DNA of 64,000 nucleotides, from assembly GCA_900752195.1 (NCBI GenBank), contig CAADUJ010000021.1:85915-149914 (forward strand), read 5' to 3'. This document shows, piece by piece, positions 51,870-61,134 of the stretch (positions are counted from its first letter, which is position 1; every line of letters begins with the position of its first letter). Made by a program: the position numbers and the translations under genes. This DNA comes from an uncultured Negativicutes bacterium (lineage in GTDB: Bacteria > Bacillota > Negativicutes > Veillonellales > Megasphaeraceae). Below the pieces are notes generated by a model. That model searched no databases, was not told where the DNA came from, and worked only from the letters and a program-made list of their open reading frames with translations.

Positions 51870-52994
51870 TCATGACCGATTTTCTATAAACTCTTTGAGC
51901 TTCTTTTTTCCCGTAATGGCCCGTAACGCTAAATAGGCATTACGCATGGATTGACGGCGCAAATGGTTCAACCGCAGTTTGACTTCCGGCGTAAGGCCAT
52001 GGCGCTCCAACTTTTGACACACATCTTCTATGAGGGCCTCTGCCGTCACCGTTTCCATCGTCCCTGCCAGGGTATCCCCAATCAGATGGATAAAACTGTC
52101 GATTTTGGGATCATACGAAATAGACGTGACCGGCACTTCCATGATAGATGCAAAAATCAGAGCGTGAAGACGGTTAGCAATAACGGCATCCATACATCCC
52201 ATAAGAGACATGAACTCTACCGTACTGTAGGCTTCATCAAGAACGACGGCACGATGTTTCATCATCGCCGCTACGTCTTTTCCTGCTTCTGCATCCTGAG
52301 GATACTGCATAGGAATAAAGATGATACGACTATCAAATTTTTCACTTAATTGATCGGCGGCTTTGGCGATTTCTTCTTTATAATGCGTCATGGACTGCCA
52401 GTTGCGAATGGCAATGCCAATACGCAGGCCAATGCCATCGATACCATGCTTTTTCAGCAAATAGTACCCTATCTTTTTGTCGACACGATGCATCGACAAG
52501 ACAGCATCTGCTGTCACGTGGATAGGCGGAGCTGTGACGCCAAGCCGTTCAAGTTCTTCTTTTGATTCACTGTCCCGGACGCCAATCATAGCCACATTCT
52601 GCAATACCTTTTGAACGGCCCGCCGCGCCCGTGGACGAATGACGGGTCCAATACCCTGAGCATAGAGCATAACGGGAACATGGCGCCATTGCGCCATTTT
52701 GATGATGAGCAAGTAATAGTAGATGCTGCGGGAACTCGTGACATCTTGTAACAGGCTACCGCCACCGCTTATGAGCAGCTGGCTCGTACCTAGCGCCTGA
52801 TAGATACCCGGAAGGTTGAATCGATGTACCGTCTTGACATCGTGATACGACCGGGTACGCTCGCAATTACCCGTAATAACCGTGATAGACACGTCAGGAA
52901 TCGTTTCCCGAAGGGAATCGATAATAGCTGTCAGCATGGCTTCGTCACCGGCATTTGCAAAGCCGTAATACCCTGAAATGACGACATTAGTCAC
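51870..52994 (-). CDS. csaB: Polysaccharide pyruvyl transferase CsaB
   Basis: 374 residues, GTG start overlapping the upstream gene. CsaB adds pyruvate to a wall polymer, forming the ligand for SLH domains. Seen: VVISGYYGFANAGDEAML, LLISGGGSLLQDVTSSRS, MLYAQGIGPV, and ANRLHALIFASIMEVP. Its presence fits the SLH-porin at the right edge of the window: outer-membrane SLH proteins need a pyruvylated glycan as anchor. Confidence 0.93.
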   Translation of the reverse strand: MTNVVISGYYGFANAGDEAMLTAIIDSLRETIPDVSITVITGNCERTRSYHDVKTVHRFNLPGIYQALGTSQLLISGGGSLLQDVTSSRSIYYYLLIIKMAQWRHVPVMLYAQGIGPVIRPRARRAVQKVLQNVAMIGVRDSESKEELERLGVTAPPIHVTADAVLSMHRVDKKIGYYLLKKHGIDGIGLRIGIAIRNWQSMTHYKEEIAKAADQLSEKFDSRIIFIPMQYPQDAEAGKDVAAMMKHRAVVLDEAYSTVEFMSLMGCMDAVIANRLHALIFASIMEVPVTSISYDPKIDSFIHLIGDTLAGTMETVTAEALIEDVCQKLERHGLTPEVKLRLNHLRRQSMRNAYLALRAITGKKKLKEFIENRS

Positions 52995-55044
52995 GCTGTG
53001 CCACCTTCTTTCCCATCCAGGCTGTCACGTATTGCAGGCATGCAATGGCACAAATGAGGAGAACACCTAAGACCAATCCCAAAAGCCATCCATTAACACC
53101 GCGGATGAATGACATGAAAAAGGGAGTCCGAATATGCGCAAACGTTTCGACCATAGAGCCGACACCGATAACAGAAGCTACGACCGTAAAGAAATGAACG
53201 ATTTGCGGCCATTTCCGATAACATGCGGCTACCATGAGGAAAAACGCAGGATGTCCAATGAGGAATTCCTTTTCCCGGGGACGGGCATACATGACGTTTT
53301 CCAGGAACCGACGTAACGCCACTTCGATGCCCGGAACGGGAACACCAGATGTATGACCGCTGCGGCCGACGAAGATGATACCAGCTAAGGCGATAGCGCC
53401 ACACAGAAGAAGCGTTCCCATCTTAATGGGCACGCGAAGGAAATCTTTCGTAAACGCGACAAAATCAGTAGCATCACCAAGTGTGTGGCCGAGAATCGGA
53501 AAACGTCGCATATATCCGAATGCCGTTAAGATAAGAGGCAGGATAAATGTCAGTTTTACACCACGGTAATAATCAAATTCCATGAAAAAGCGCGTGTTGC
53601 CGAGCATGGCCGCAATAAAGATACCGCCGATCATTGAAATTCCCACAGCTGTCGTAAGGCCAATGATACCGTCGCGGATTACTCGCGCATACCCAAGTTT
53701 TTTCGTGATATTCATGCTCTTCCAATAATCGAGAAGAAGCAAAATAGCTGTAGTCGGTGCTGTTACAGCACAGCCAATTGCCATGATTTGCAAGAACAAA
53801 GCACCTTTAGCCACCAAAGCCCCACCGCCGCCAAAGAGCACGGCAAGAACCATGAGAATATAATTCACCTTATCACGCAACGGGATCAACAGATTCAGGA
53901 GGAATACAAAACCACAAGCTGCCCCTGCGGCTGCAATGGCAAGAAGGATGCGATTTGGATAATATACGGGTAAGATAGACGCTTTTCGCAGCGTGTATCC
54001 TCGGGCTTGAAGTTTTTGACTAACTGTCTTGATATAATGCAAGTTCGTATCGAGAAGCGTCTGTCCATGGCGTGGCTTTTTGTAAAGCGGATAAAGATTG
54101 ATGCGCACATTGCGTTCCAGATCGCTGATATAAAAACGCATAGACGCTTCTTCGGGGTCAATTTTTTCCAGCTCTTCTTTTGTCATGGCATAGACGCGGC
54201 CCGTGTTGTAATGCATAAGGCCGGCCAAATCATACATCCCATCTTGTGTATCATACTGGAGCTGATTCTGTGCTTCAATCATATAAAAAGGAATCTGACG
54301 AGATAACATGCGGTCAGCGGTCAGCTGCAAGAGCTCTTTTCGGTTTGCTGCATCAGGACTGTACCCTAATACTTCTTTTCCTACGAACATCATGCCTGAT
54401 ACATTCTTTATCTGATCTGCACGATTGAAAAAATGTTCCAGCTTGCTATCTGTAACGTTGCCATAATTTGTAGGCCGCAAAATGACGTGGAAACCACTTT
54501 CAGCAATCGCATTGGCGTCAGCCGACATGATACCTAAGTTGATTTCACCAAGAGACGGCATGGACCCATGAAGGCCGGCAATGCGATAGCGGTCGTTATG
54601 GATGACAACCGCATTTTCCTTTCCGATACGGGTTTGTAAATCTTCTACAAGTTCATCAAAATAGAGATCCTTCTGATCTTTAGGTTTGCCGATGAGGAAA
54701 TACTCATACTGTTCATTTTGTAAACCAAATTGGGGATAGTAGAGCTGCGCCCCGAGGCGTGTAATAAGAGAACATTCACCGCGCTGGGTCATCTTGTTCA
54801 ACGTCGTATCGTAAATAGTAAAACTTGTAATGCCGGCTTCACGGCTCTTTTCTAAAATCTCCGAACGACTATAGCCTTCATTTTGCCCCATGACAAGAAC
54901 GGCATCGTAATCGAGAGCCTGTTCGATGGACATATTCTTGTTTTCTATGCCATATCGTTCCATTGTAAGAAATATACAGCACACGAAGCCAATCAAGACG
55001 GCAACGACCATGAGCATTTTACTGCGCTTGTTATTTATCTTCAT
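52987..55044 (-). CDS. DUF5693 membrane protein
   Basis: 685 residues from ATG 55044 (AAGGTGGG upstream). N-terminal membrane helix, an extracytoplasmic domain of about 320 residues (SIEQALDYDAVLVMGQNEG ... ), then eight or more membrane helices from about residue 365. The soluble half has a TIM-barrel-like feel (repeated GxTSFTIYD, GFHVILRPTNYG) that I cannot confirm. Always-next-to-csaB context suggests a role in making or moving the wall or lipid-linked polymer that CsaB modifies; this is inference. Confidence 0.8.
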   Translation of the reverse strand: MKINNKRSKMLMVVAVLIGFVCCIFLTMERYGIENKNMSIEQALDYDAVLVMGQNEGYSRSEILEKSREAGITSFTIYDTTLNKMTQRGECSLITRLGAQLYYPQFGLQNEQYEYFLIGKPKDQKDLYFDELVEDLQTRIGKENAVVIHNDRYRIAGLHGSMPSLGEINLGIMSADANAIAESGFHVILRPTNYGNVTDSKLEHFFNRADQIKNVSGMMFVGKEVLGYSPDAANRKELLQLTADRMLSRQIPFYMIEAQNQLQYDTQDGMYDLAGLMHYNTGRVYAMTKEELEKIDPEEASMRFYISDLERNVRINLYPLYKKPRHGQTLLDTNLHYIKTVSQKLQARGYTLRKASILPVYYPNRILLAIAAAGAACGFVFLLNLLIPLRDKVNYILMVLAVLFGGGGALVAKGALFLQIMAIGCAVTAPTTAILLLLDYWKSMNITKKLGYARVIRDGIIGLTTAVGISMIGGIFIAAMLGNTRFFMEFDYYRGVKLTFILPLILTAFGYMRRFPILGHTLGDATDFVAFTKDFLRVPIKMGTLLLCGAIALAGIIFVGRSGHTSGVPVPGIEVALRRFLENVMYARPREKEFLIGHPAFFLMVAACYRKWPQIVHFFTVVASVIGVGSMVETFAHIRTPFFMSFIRGVNGWLLGLVLGVLLICAIACLQYVTAWMGKKVAQRD

Positions 55045-55058
55045 CATACCCACCTTAT

Positions 55059-55742
55059 TTACGAGTTACTCACACTGCCATGAATAGTCAAGATACCATT
55101 TTCAAGCAACACCATATCGGGAACGATTCCCATAGGGAAATCGCTGAAATCATATACTTCTATGCGGGCTTCGCGGGCACCCGAAAAGGTCATGCCCTTC
55201 CCTTTCACCGTGACTTCTGTCGGCAGAAACATGAGCTTCTTCCCTTCCATACCAAATCGGCCGGCAATCAAGGCATCTGCTGTAAAGAGGCCGCCAATCT
55301 TGATTTTACCAGTCATGCGTATTTCATCATTGTCGAAAGACACATCAAGATCTTTAGCCCCTTTGATGTGACGGCGTAAATAATCCCTCAAGTCATCGGC
55401 CCGTACCGTAGCGATTAAATCACCTTTTTCAGCAGAAGTTACACGAAAGGACTGATTGGCAATACTGCCTAAGACATCGTATTCCAAACCCTGGACATTA
55501 CATTCCAACGATTGAAATGTTAAGCCATTAACAGTAAAATCGTGGCCTTCCGCATGGGCCGTATCAATGTAGCCAAAAAGAGCTTTCATGCCCGGCGTCG
55601 TTTCGACGTATACCTCTTGAGGCTGAATATCCATTTTTTTTGAAAGGCTTCGATACAAGCCATACTCGGCAAGGCGCGGCGCCCCGGCGTTGACAATGAT
55701 GAACAGCATGACAAGTATACCAAAAAAAATTGATTTCTTCAT
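55059..55742 (-). CDS. DUF2993/LmeA-like phospholipid-binding protein
   Basis: 227 residues. N-terminal signal or anchor (SIFFGILVMLFIIVNAGAP), followed by a beta-rich, lipid-binding tubular-type domain with alternating hydrophobic strands (FTVNGLTFQSLECNVQGLEY, KIKIGGLFTADALIAG). The family includes LmeA of mycobacteria. Located with envelope genes; might carry or sense lipids in the periplasm. Fourteen bases upstream of the DUF5693 start. Confidence 0.75.
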   Translation of the reverse strand: MKKSIFFGILVMLFIIVNAGAPRLAEYGLYRSLSKKMDIQPQEVYVETTPGMKALFGYIDTAHAEGHDFTVNGLTFQSLECNVQGLEYDVLGSIANQSFRVTSAEKGDLIATVRADDLRDYLRRHIKGAKDLDVSFDNDEIRMTGKIKIGGLFTADALIAGRFGMEGKKLMFLPTEVTVKGKGMTFSGAREARIEVYDFSDFPMGIVPDMVLLENGILTIHGSVSNS

Positions 55743-55768
55743 AAACTGGTCTGTAACCTTCTCACTAA

Positions 55769-56900
55769 TTATTGTGCAGCCAGACGTTTTTCTTTCTGCT
55801 GCTGTAAATATCCTTCAATGAACATATCCAGATCACCATCCATGACAGCCTGGATATTACCGGTTTCCACATTCGTCCGATGATCCTTGACCATAGTGTA
55901 TGGATGGAACACATAAGAACGAATCTGACTGCCCCATTCGATAGCCTGATGTTCACCACCGATTTCGGCTTTCAGTTTAGCCTGCTTTTCCTGTTCCAAT
56001 TCAAATAACTTTGCCCGCAAATATTTCATACACATTTCACGGTTCTGCATCTGCGACCGTTCATTCTGACATTGTACGACGATACCCGTCGGGATATGAG
56101 TCATGCGGACTGCAGAACTCGTCTTATTGACATGCTGACCACCAGCACCAGAAGCGCGGAAGTAATCGACGCGGACATCATCCATATTGATTTCAATATC
56201 CACATCATCCGGAAGTTCAGGCATGACATCGACAGCTGTAAAAGACGTATGGCGACGTGCGGCTGCATCGAACGGAGAAATCCGAACGAGACGATGTACG
56301 CCTTTTTCCGACTTCAAATAGCCATACGCAAACTCCCCTTCGATCGTAAAGGCCGCACTTTTGATTCCCGCTTCGTCGCCAGGCTGCATATCCATGATAT
56401 TGATATGGAAACCATTTTGTTCTGCCCAGCGTGTATACATGCGGATGAGCATTTGCGTCCAGTCTTGTGCTTCTGTTCCACCGGCACCGGCATGGAACGT
56501 AACGATGGCATTGCAGTTATCATATTCGCCAGACAAGAGCAGACGAACTTCTCTTTTTTCAATTTCCTTAATGAGTGTATGATACTGCGATTCGATTTCG
56601 TCAGCCAGATCCGTATCTCCTTCGTCGATAGCCATATCAAGATAGTCAATAAGATCTGTCACTTGTTCCTCCAGCTTTTCATGCCCTTCTACTTCCGTTT
56701 TAAGGAGCGTAGCTTCCTGGGAAATTTTTTTCGCCCTTTCTGGATCATTCCAAAAATCAGGATCACTCATCTTCATGTCATACTCCATGATTTTTTCTTT
56801 CTTTTTAGGGAGGTTAAAGTGAATCCCCGATTTCTTGTATTCTCTGTTTCAGGTCTTCTAAAGGTTTACGCATTTCGTCTAATAACACAAGATTCACCAT
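55769..56900 (-). CDS. prfB: Peptide chain release factor 2, expressed by +1 programmed frameshift
   Basis: 28 codons from ATG 56900 to CTT (56819-56817), then stop TAA; skipping T56816 continues in the main frame to 55769. The joined protein is 376 residues: IQEIGDSL-NLPKKKEKI then MSDPDFWNDPERA, the normal RF2 N-terminus. Main frame has SPF tripeptide (VRISPFDAAARRHTS) and GGQ (GAGGQHVNKTSSAVR). RF2 reads UGA and UAA. Odd: the shift-site stop is UAA, not the usual UGA. The ribosome binding site at 56900 is weak. An ATG at 56788 would give a truncated 339-residue form. Confidence 0.93.
56813..56831 (-). promoter_or_regulatory. RF2 +1 frameshift site (CTT TAA C)
   Basis: The minus strand reads GGGG-ATTCA-CTT-TAA-C. 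The SD-like GGGG is five bases before CTT, compared with three in the common AGGGGG-TAT-CTT-TGA-C arrangement. Slippage of tRNA-Leu from CTT to TTT puts AAC in frame. Confidence 0.88.
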
Positions 56901-56915
56901 CTTTCATAAAACGCA

Positions 56916-56962
56916 GTGAGCAGTGGCCACCTGACCAATTTCGTCAGGCAGTCACTGTTCAC
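56916..56962 (-). other. Long imperfect hairpin between secA and prfB
   Basis: Arms of about 20 bases (CTGAC/GTCAG core, CAGTG/CACTG outer) with a 7-base loop. No proper T run follows on the minus strand. Could be a weak terminator or an mRNA stability element. Confidence 0.5.
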
Positions 56963-56974
56963 ACAACATACTAA

Positions 56975-59440
56975 CTATTGATTTTGTTTCTGTTCATCTT
57001 CCTTGATGTCTTCTGCCGTAACAGGGCGGCTTTCCGTATGGACAGCCTGAGCCCCCTGGAGATGATCTTCTGCTGCCGGTACGGGTTTGCTGTACGTTAC
57101 CTGGATATGATACAAGAAGGTAACCGTCGTCCGCTTAATGGAATCGATCATTTCCTGGAACATATCATACGCTTCAAACTTATATTCGACAAGAGGATTC
57201 TTCTGTCCATAGGCACGAAGGTTGATACCTTCCTTCAAGGCATCCATCGCATCGAGGTGATCCATCCATTTGCTGTCAACGACACGAAGCATGATAGCCC
57301 GTTCGAGCTGACGCATCGTGTCCGAACCGATTTGTTCTTCCCGAGCGTCATAGAGTTTTACAGCAATATCATAAAGCGTATCATGGACTTCAGGACGGCT
57401 CATATCTTCCAATTCCTTGGCCGTTACGGCATCCTTCGGCACGAAGTACTGCTGCATCTGGCTTAAAAGGCCGGCAAAATCCCATTCTTCTGGATACAGC
57501 TTTTCATCAGCATACTTATCAAGTCCATCTTTGATGATATCTTCAACCATATCAAGAATATTGTCGCGCAGGGAATCGGCCGTCAATACCTGACGCCGCT
57601 GTGCATACAATACTTCACGCTGTTTATTCATGACATCATCATATTCCAAGACGTATTTACGGATTTCAAAGTTATGACTTTCTACCTTCTTCTGCGCCTT
57701 TTCAATAGACTTTGTGATCATGCGGGCCGTAATAGGTTCATCATCTTCCATACCGAGACGATCCATGAATTTGGCAATATTGTCTGAGCCAAAAATACGC
57801 ATGAGGTCATCTTCCAAGGAAAGGAAGAACTGTGTCGTACCCGGGTCACCTTGACGACCAGCACGGCCACGGAGCTGGTTATCGATACGACGGCTTTCGT
57901 GACGTTCCGTACCTATAATCATAAGGCCGCCCAATTCAGGAACACCTTTGCCAAGCTTAATATCAGTACCGCGGCCAGCCATATTGGTTGCAATGGTAAC
58001 CATACCCTTCTGGCCTGCATCTTTGATGATTTCAGCTTCCTTTTCATGGAATTTAGCATTCAACACATTGTGAACGATATGTTCCTTATCAAGAAGCTGG
58101 CTCAGGATTTCAGACTGGCTGATGCTCGTCGTGCCAACCAGAACAGGCTGTCCTGTTTCATGGCGTTTTTTGACTTCCCGTACAACGGCCTTGTATTTTG
58201 CATGCTTCGTCTTATAAATAACGTCAGGCAAATCTTTACGGATCATAGGACGATTCGTAGGAATGACATAGACATCCAGCTTGTAAATCTTATTGAATTC
58301 TTCTTCTTCCGTCTTAGCTGTACCAGTCATGCCGGCCAACTTATTGTACATACGGAAATAGTTCTGGAATGTAATGGTCGCCAAGGTCTTGCTTTCGCCC
58401 TGGACCTTGACATTTTCTTTGGCTTCTATGGACTGATGGAGACCATCACTGTAACGGCGGCCAAACATGAGACGGCCCGTAAATTCATCAACGATAACGA
58501 TTTCGCCATTCTTTACGACGTAATCTTTGTCGCGGTGCATCATGAATTTAGCCCGCAAAGCCTGGATGACGAGATGGTTCAAATCAAGATGATCGTTATC
58601 GAACATGTTGCTGATGCCAAGGCGTTTTTCTACCTTTGCAACACCACTATCTGTCGGAGCAATGGTTTTCTGCTTTTCATCCATAATGTAATCATCAGCC
58701 GTAAAATCTTTTACGATTGCGGCTAACGTATAGTACAAATCTGTCGATTTTTCGCCGGGGCCGGAAATGATGAGCGGCGTCCGCGCTTCATCGATGAGGA
58801 TACTGTCTACTTCATCGACGATACAGTAATTAAGAGGCCGCTGAACCATCTGATCCTTGCTGATGACCATATTATCACGGAGGTAATCGAAACCAAATTC
58901 ATTATTCGTACCATACGTAATGTCAGCATTGTATGCACGGCGGCGCTGATCATACGTCAAATCATGGACGATAAGACCTACAGACAAACCGAGGAATTTA
59001 TATATCTGGCCCATTTCTTCACTATCACGGGTAGCCAGATAATCGTTGACCGTAACGACGTGAACACCTTTACCAGTGAGAGCATTTAAATATACCGGCA
59101 ATGTAGCAACCAATGTTTTACCTTCACCAGTACGCATTTCTGCAATATCACCGCGATGTAGCACGATGCCACCTAACATCTGAACATCGAAATGGCGCAT
59201 GCCAAGAACGCGACGAGATGCTTCGCGAACAACAGCAAACGCTTCCGGAAGGAGGTCATCCAGCGTTTCGCCGTTCTGGAGACGTTCCTTGAATTCAAAA
59301 GTCTTCGCTTGGAGAGACGAATCACTCAAAGACGACAAGGGCCCTTCCAATTCACCAATGCGACGGACAATAGGCCACATCTTTTTGATTTCCCTTTCGG
59401 TTGTATTACCGAGAAGGCGTTGAATAAATGAATCGAACAC
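56975..59440 (-). CDS. secA: Preprotein translocase ATPase SecA
   Basis: 821 residues from GTG 59440 behind GGAGG. Seen: RRVLGMRHFDVQMLGG, Walker A MRTGEGKTLVA, DEVDSILIDEARTPLIISG, the ATPase NBD2 with TNMAGRGTDIKLG and GTERHESRRIDNQLRGRAGRQGD, and the helical scaffold with SKWMDHLDAMD. The C-terminal tail (ending AEDIKEDEQKQNQ) lacks the CxCxSGxxxxxCH zinc motif that binds SecB or lipids in many species. Promoter at 59510-59538. Confidence 0.97.
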   Translation of the reverse strand: MFDSFIQRLLGNTTEREIKKMWPIVRRIGELEGPLSSLSDSSLQAKTFEFKERLQNGETLDDLLPEAFAVVREASRRVLGMRHFDVQMLGGIVLHRGDIAEMRTGEGKTLVATLPVYLNALTGKGVHVVTVNDYLATRDSEEMGQIYKFLGLSVGLIVHDLTYDQRRRAYNADITYGTNNEFGFDYLRDNMVISKDQMVQRPLNYCIVDEVDSILIDEARTPLIISGPGEKSTDLYYTLAAIVKDFTADDYIMDEKQKTIAPTDSGVAKVEKRLGISNMFDNDHLDLNHLVIQALRAKFMMHRDKDYVVKNGEIVIVDEFTGRLMFGRRYSDGLHQSIEAKENVKVQGESKTLATITFQNYFRMYNKLAGMTGTAKTEEEEFNKIYKLDVYVIPTNRPMIRKDLPDVIYKTKHAKYKAVVREVKKRHETGQPVLVGTTSISQSEILSQLLDKEHIVHNVLNAKFHEKEAEIIKDAGQKGMVTIATNMAGRGTDIKLGKGVPELGGLMIIGTERHESRRIDNQLRGRAGRQGDPGTTQFFLSLEDDLMRIFGSDNIAKFMDRLGMEDDEPITARMITKSIEKAQKKVESHNFEIRKYVLEYDDVMNKQREVLYAQRRQVLTADSLRDNILDMVEDIIKDGLDKYADEKLYPEEWDFAGLLSQMQQYFVPKDAVTAKELEDMSRPEVHDTLYDIAVKLYDAREEQIGSDTMRQLERAIMLRVVDSKWMDHLDAMDALKEGINLRAYGQKNPLVEYKFEAYDMFQEMIDSIKRTTVTFLYHIQVTYSKPVPAAEDHLQGAQAVHTESRPVTAEDIKEDEQKQNQ

Positions 59441-59509
59441 GAAAAAACCTCCAATGTAACGCTTCTGTAAATTAAGTTAGAGAAATTGACACATTAATAT
59501 CAATATAAT

Positions 59510-59538
59510 ATTTTACCAAAATACGCATAAAATCGCAA
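59510..59538 (-). promoter_or_regulatory. Promoter of secA
   Basis: Minus strand: -35 TTGCGA (59538-59533), 17-bp spacer ending TGG, -10 TAAAAT (59515-59510), with TG one base before the -10. Confidence 0.7.
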
Positions 59539-59673
59539 GAACGGCAATGACAATCCATTTTATTGTCTGCCAGCATTCACAACTTCCCACAGAAGTAAAA
59601 CTATCGAGCAGTCTCGGGCTTTGGCCCTAAAAGCCGGACTTGAAAGGACGCTTTAGCCGCCGACGAGGCCAGT
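59539..59673. other. Gap between DUF4911 gene and secA promoter
   Basis: 135 bp. The part next to DUF4911 (about 59600-59673) is GC-rich, with short complementary segments (GGCTTT/AAAGCC around 59618-59640), which could be a terminator without a T run. A 25-codon GTG frame (59590-59513) would encode a single hydrophobic helix but has no ribosome binding site. Confidence 0.4.
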
Positions 59674-59904
59674 TTAGCCCAGCGTAGCTTCTTTCCAGTC
59701 CAAAATCGTCACTTCAAAGGGCATGTGCTGCAATATGTCTTTGGCCATAGGTGCCGTGTCCGGAGTGGTCCTGACGTAACCTGTACCTTTTTTCCCATCT
59801 AAGGCGGTTACGACGCCTACGTATTCAAAGCCTTCCATGATTCTCGTCACATACGTCATATTAGAAGGTTCTATTTGAAAGTAAACCCAATCTCGGCTAT
59901 ACAT
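59674..59904 (-). CDS. DUF4911 domain protein
   Basis: 76 residues; ATG 59904 after GAGGTGAAA, directly behind the U32 gene. Seen: DWVYFQIEPSNMTYVTRIMEGFEYVG, TALDGKKGTGYVRTTPD, and a C-terminal ILDW. Compact alpha/beta protein with no catalytic motif recognised. Its place next to trhP and trmR suggests, but does not show, a role in the same tRNA modification pathway. Confidence 0.8.
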   Translation of the reverse strand: MYSRDWVYFQIEPSNMTYVTRIMEGFEYVGVVTALDGKKGTGYVRTTPDTAPMAKDILQHMPFEVTILDWKEATLG

Positions 59905-59905
59905 T

Positions 59906-61132
59906 TTATTTCACCTCACGGCGCATCATGCTATATGGTTCTAACGGCGTATCTATATAAATACCGATTCGTTCCTGTGCATGGCGGGCAGCTTCAACAG
60001 GGTTGCCGTCAGCATCACAAAGCTTTTCTAACGTCACAGTAACAAGCTTTCCCTTAGGCTGTAAAAATTCTACAGTCTGCCCGACTTTAAAGTGATTCCG
60101 CTGTTCTACCCAGGCAATATGATGGGTTGCATCGTAGTCTTGCACAAGGCCGATGAAGTCATGCGTCTGGGTATTGCTGGACTGACTATAGACCTGGTCG
60201 TCTTCTGTAGGCTGCGAGACAGAAAATCCCTTCGTGTAAGGACGATGGGAGATTTTTTCCAATTCCTTCAGCCATTCCTCTTGTACCGTAAAATGTTCCG
60301 GATCACGTTCATACGCATCAAAGGCTTCACGATAGACCTTTACGACAGTTGCCACATAATGGATGCTCTTCATACGGCCTTCAATTTTTAAACTCGACAA
60401 GCCCGCCTTATATAAATCCGGCAAATACGGCAGGAGGCATAAGTCTTTAGAATTGAAGATATACGTTCCTCGTTCATCTTCTACGACAGGAAAATACTGG
60501 CCCGGCCGCTTTTCTTCGACGACGTTATATTTGAAGCGGCAGCACTGGACACACTGTCCACGATTAGAATCACGATTTTCCGTGAAATAATTACTCAAGA
60601 GGCAACGACCTGAGTAGGAAATACACATGGCCCCGTGAATGAACCCTTCTAATTCAATATCCGGTACACGGCGATGAATTTCTGCTACATCGTTTAGGCT
60701 CACTTCTCTTGCCATCACGACGCGGCTGGCGCCAAGGTCATGCCAAAATTGTACCGTCGACCAGTTCGTCGTATTGGCCTGCGTTGAAATATGAATAGCC
60801 ATATGCGGCACAATTTCCCGGGCCATGCGGAAAATACCAGGATCGGCGATGAGGAGGGCATCGACGTGAATGGAATCTAAGAACCGCAAGTATTCAGGTA
60901 ACCCCGTCAAATCATCATTATGTGGAAAGATATTGACGGTTACATGTATTTTTTTTCCGATGCTGTGGGCATACTGAACGGCTTCTTCCAATTCTTCGTT
61001 TGAAAAATTATCACTAAAAGCCCGGAGTCCAAACATCTTGCCTCCGAGATAGACGGCATCGGCGCCGTAGAGAAACGCCATTTTCAATTTATCCATATTG
61101 CCAGCTGGTGCCAGCAGTTCCATTTTTTTCAT
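59906..61132 (-). CDS. trhP: U32 family protein, TrhP-like tRNA uridine-34 hydroxylase
   Basis: 408 residues from ATG 61132 with GAAAGGA upstream. The U32 family was named as peptidases, but B. subtilis YrrN/YrrO homologues (TrhP) make 5-hydroxyuridine in tRNA using prephenate. Seen: MELLAPAGNMDKLKMAF, YGADAVYLGGKMFGLRAF, the U32 signature EGFIHGAMCISYSGRCLLS and Cys pair CVQCCR (iron-sulfur ligands), and the C-terminal extension of the YrrO type. trmR directly upstream is the next enzyme, which strongly supports the function. Confidence 0.88.
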   Translation of the reverse strand: MKKMELLAPAGNMDKLKMAFLYGADAVYLGGKMFGLRAFSDNFSNEELEEAVQYAHSIGKKIHVTVNIFPHNDDLTGLPEYLRFLDSIHVDALLIADPGIFRMAREIVPHMAIHISTQANTTNWSTVQFWHDLGASRVVMAREVSLNDVAEIHRRVPDIELEGFIHGAMCISYSGRCLLSNYFTENRDSNRGQCVQCCRFKYNVVEEKRPGQYFPVVEDERGTYIFNSKDLCLLPYLPDLYKAGLSSLKIEGRMKSIHYVATVVKVYREAFDAYERDPEHFTVQEEWLKELEKISHRPYTKGFSVSQPTEDDQVYSQSSNTQTHDFIGLVQDYDATHHIAWVEQRNHFKVGQTVEFLQPKGKLVTVTLEKLCDADGNPVEAARHAQERIGIYIDTPLEPYSMMRREVK

Positions 61133-61134
61133 TG

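Noticed and set aside
55769..56788. RF2 starting at ATG 56788
   Set aside because: Nine conserved-looking codons (NLPKKKEKI) lie in frame upstream and link to the leader through the CTT TAA shift site.
56072..56974. 300-codon plus-strand frame over prfB
   Set aside because: Antisense to RF2 and its frameshift leader; no family resemblance.
57851..58726. 291-codon plus-strand frame inside secA
   Set aside because: Antisense to conserved SecA motifs; composition is that of a shadow frame.
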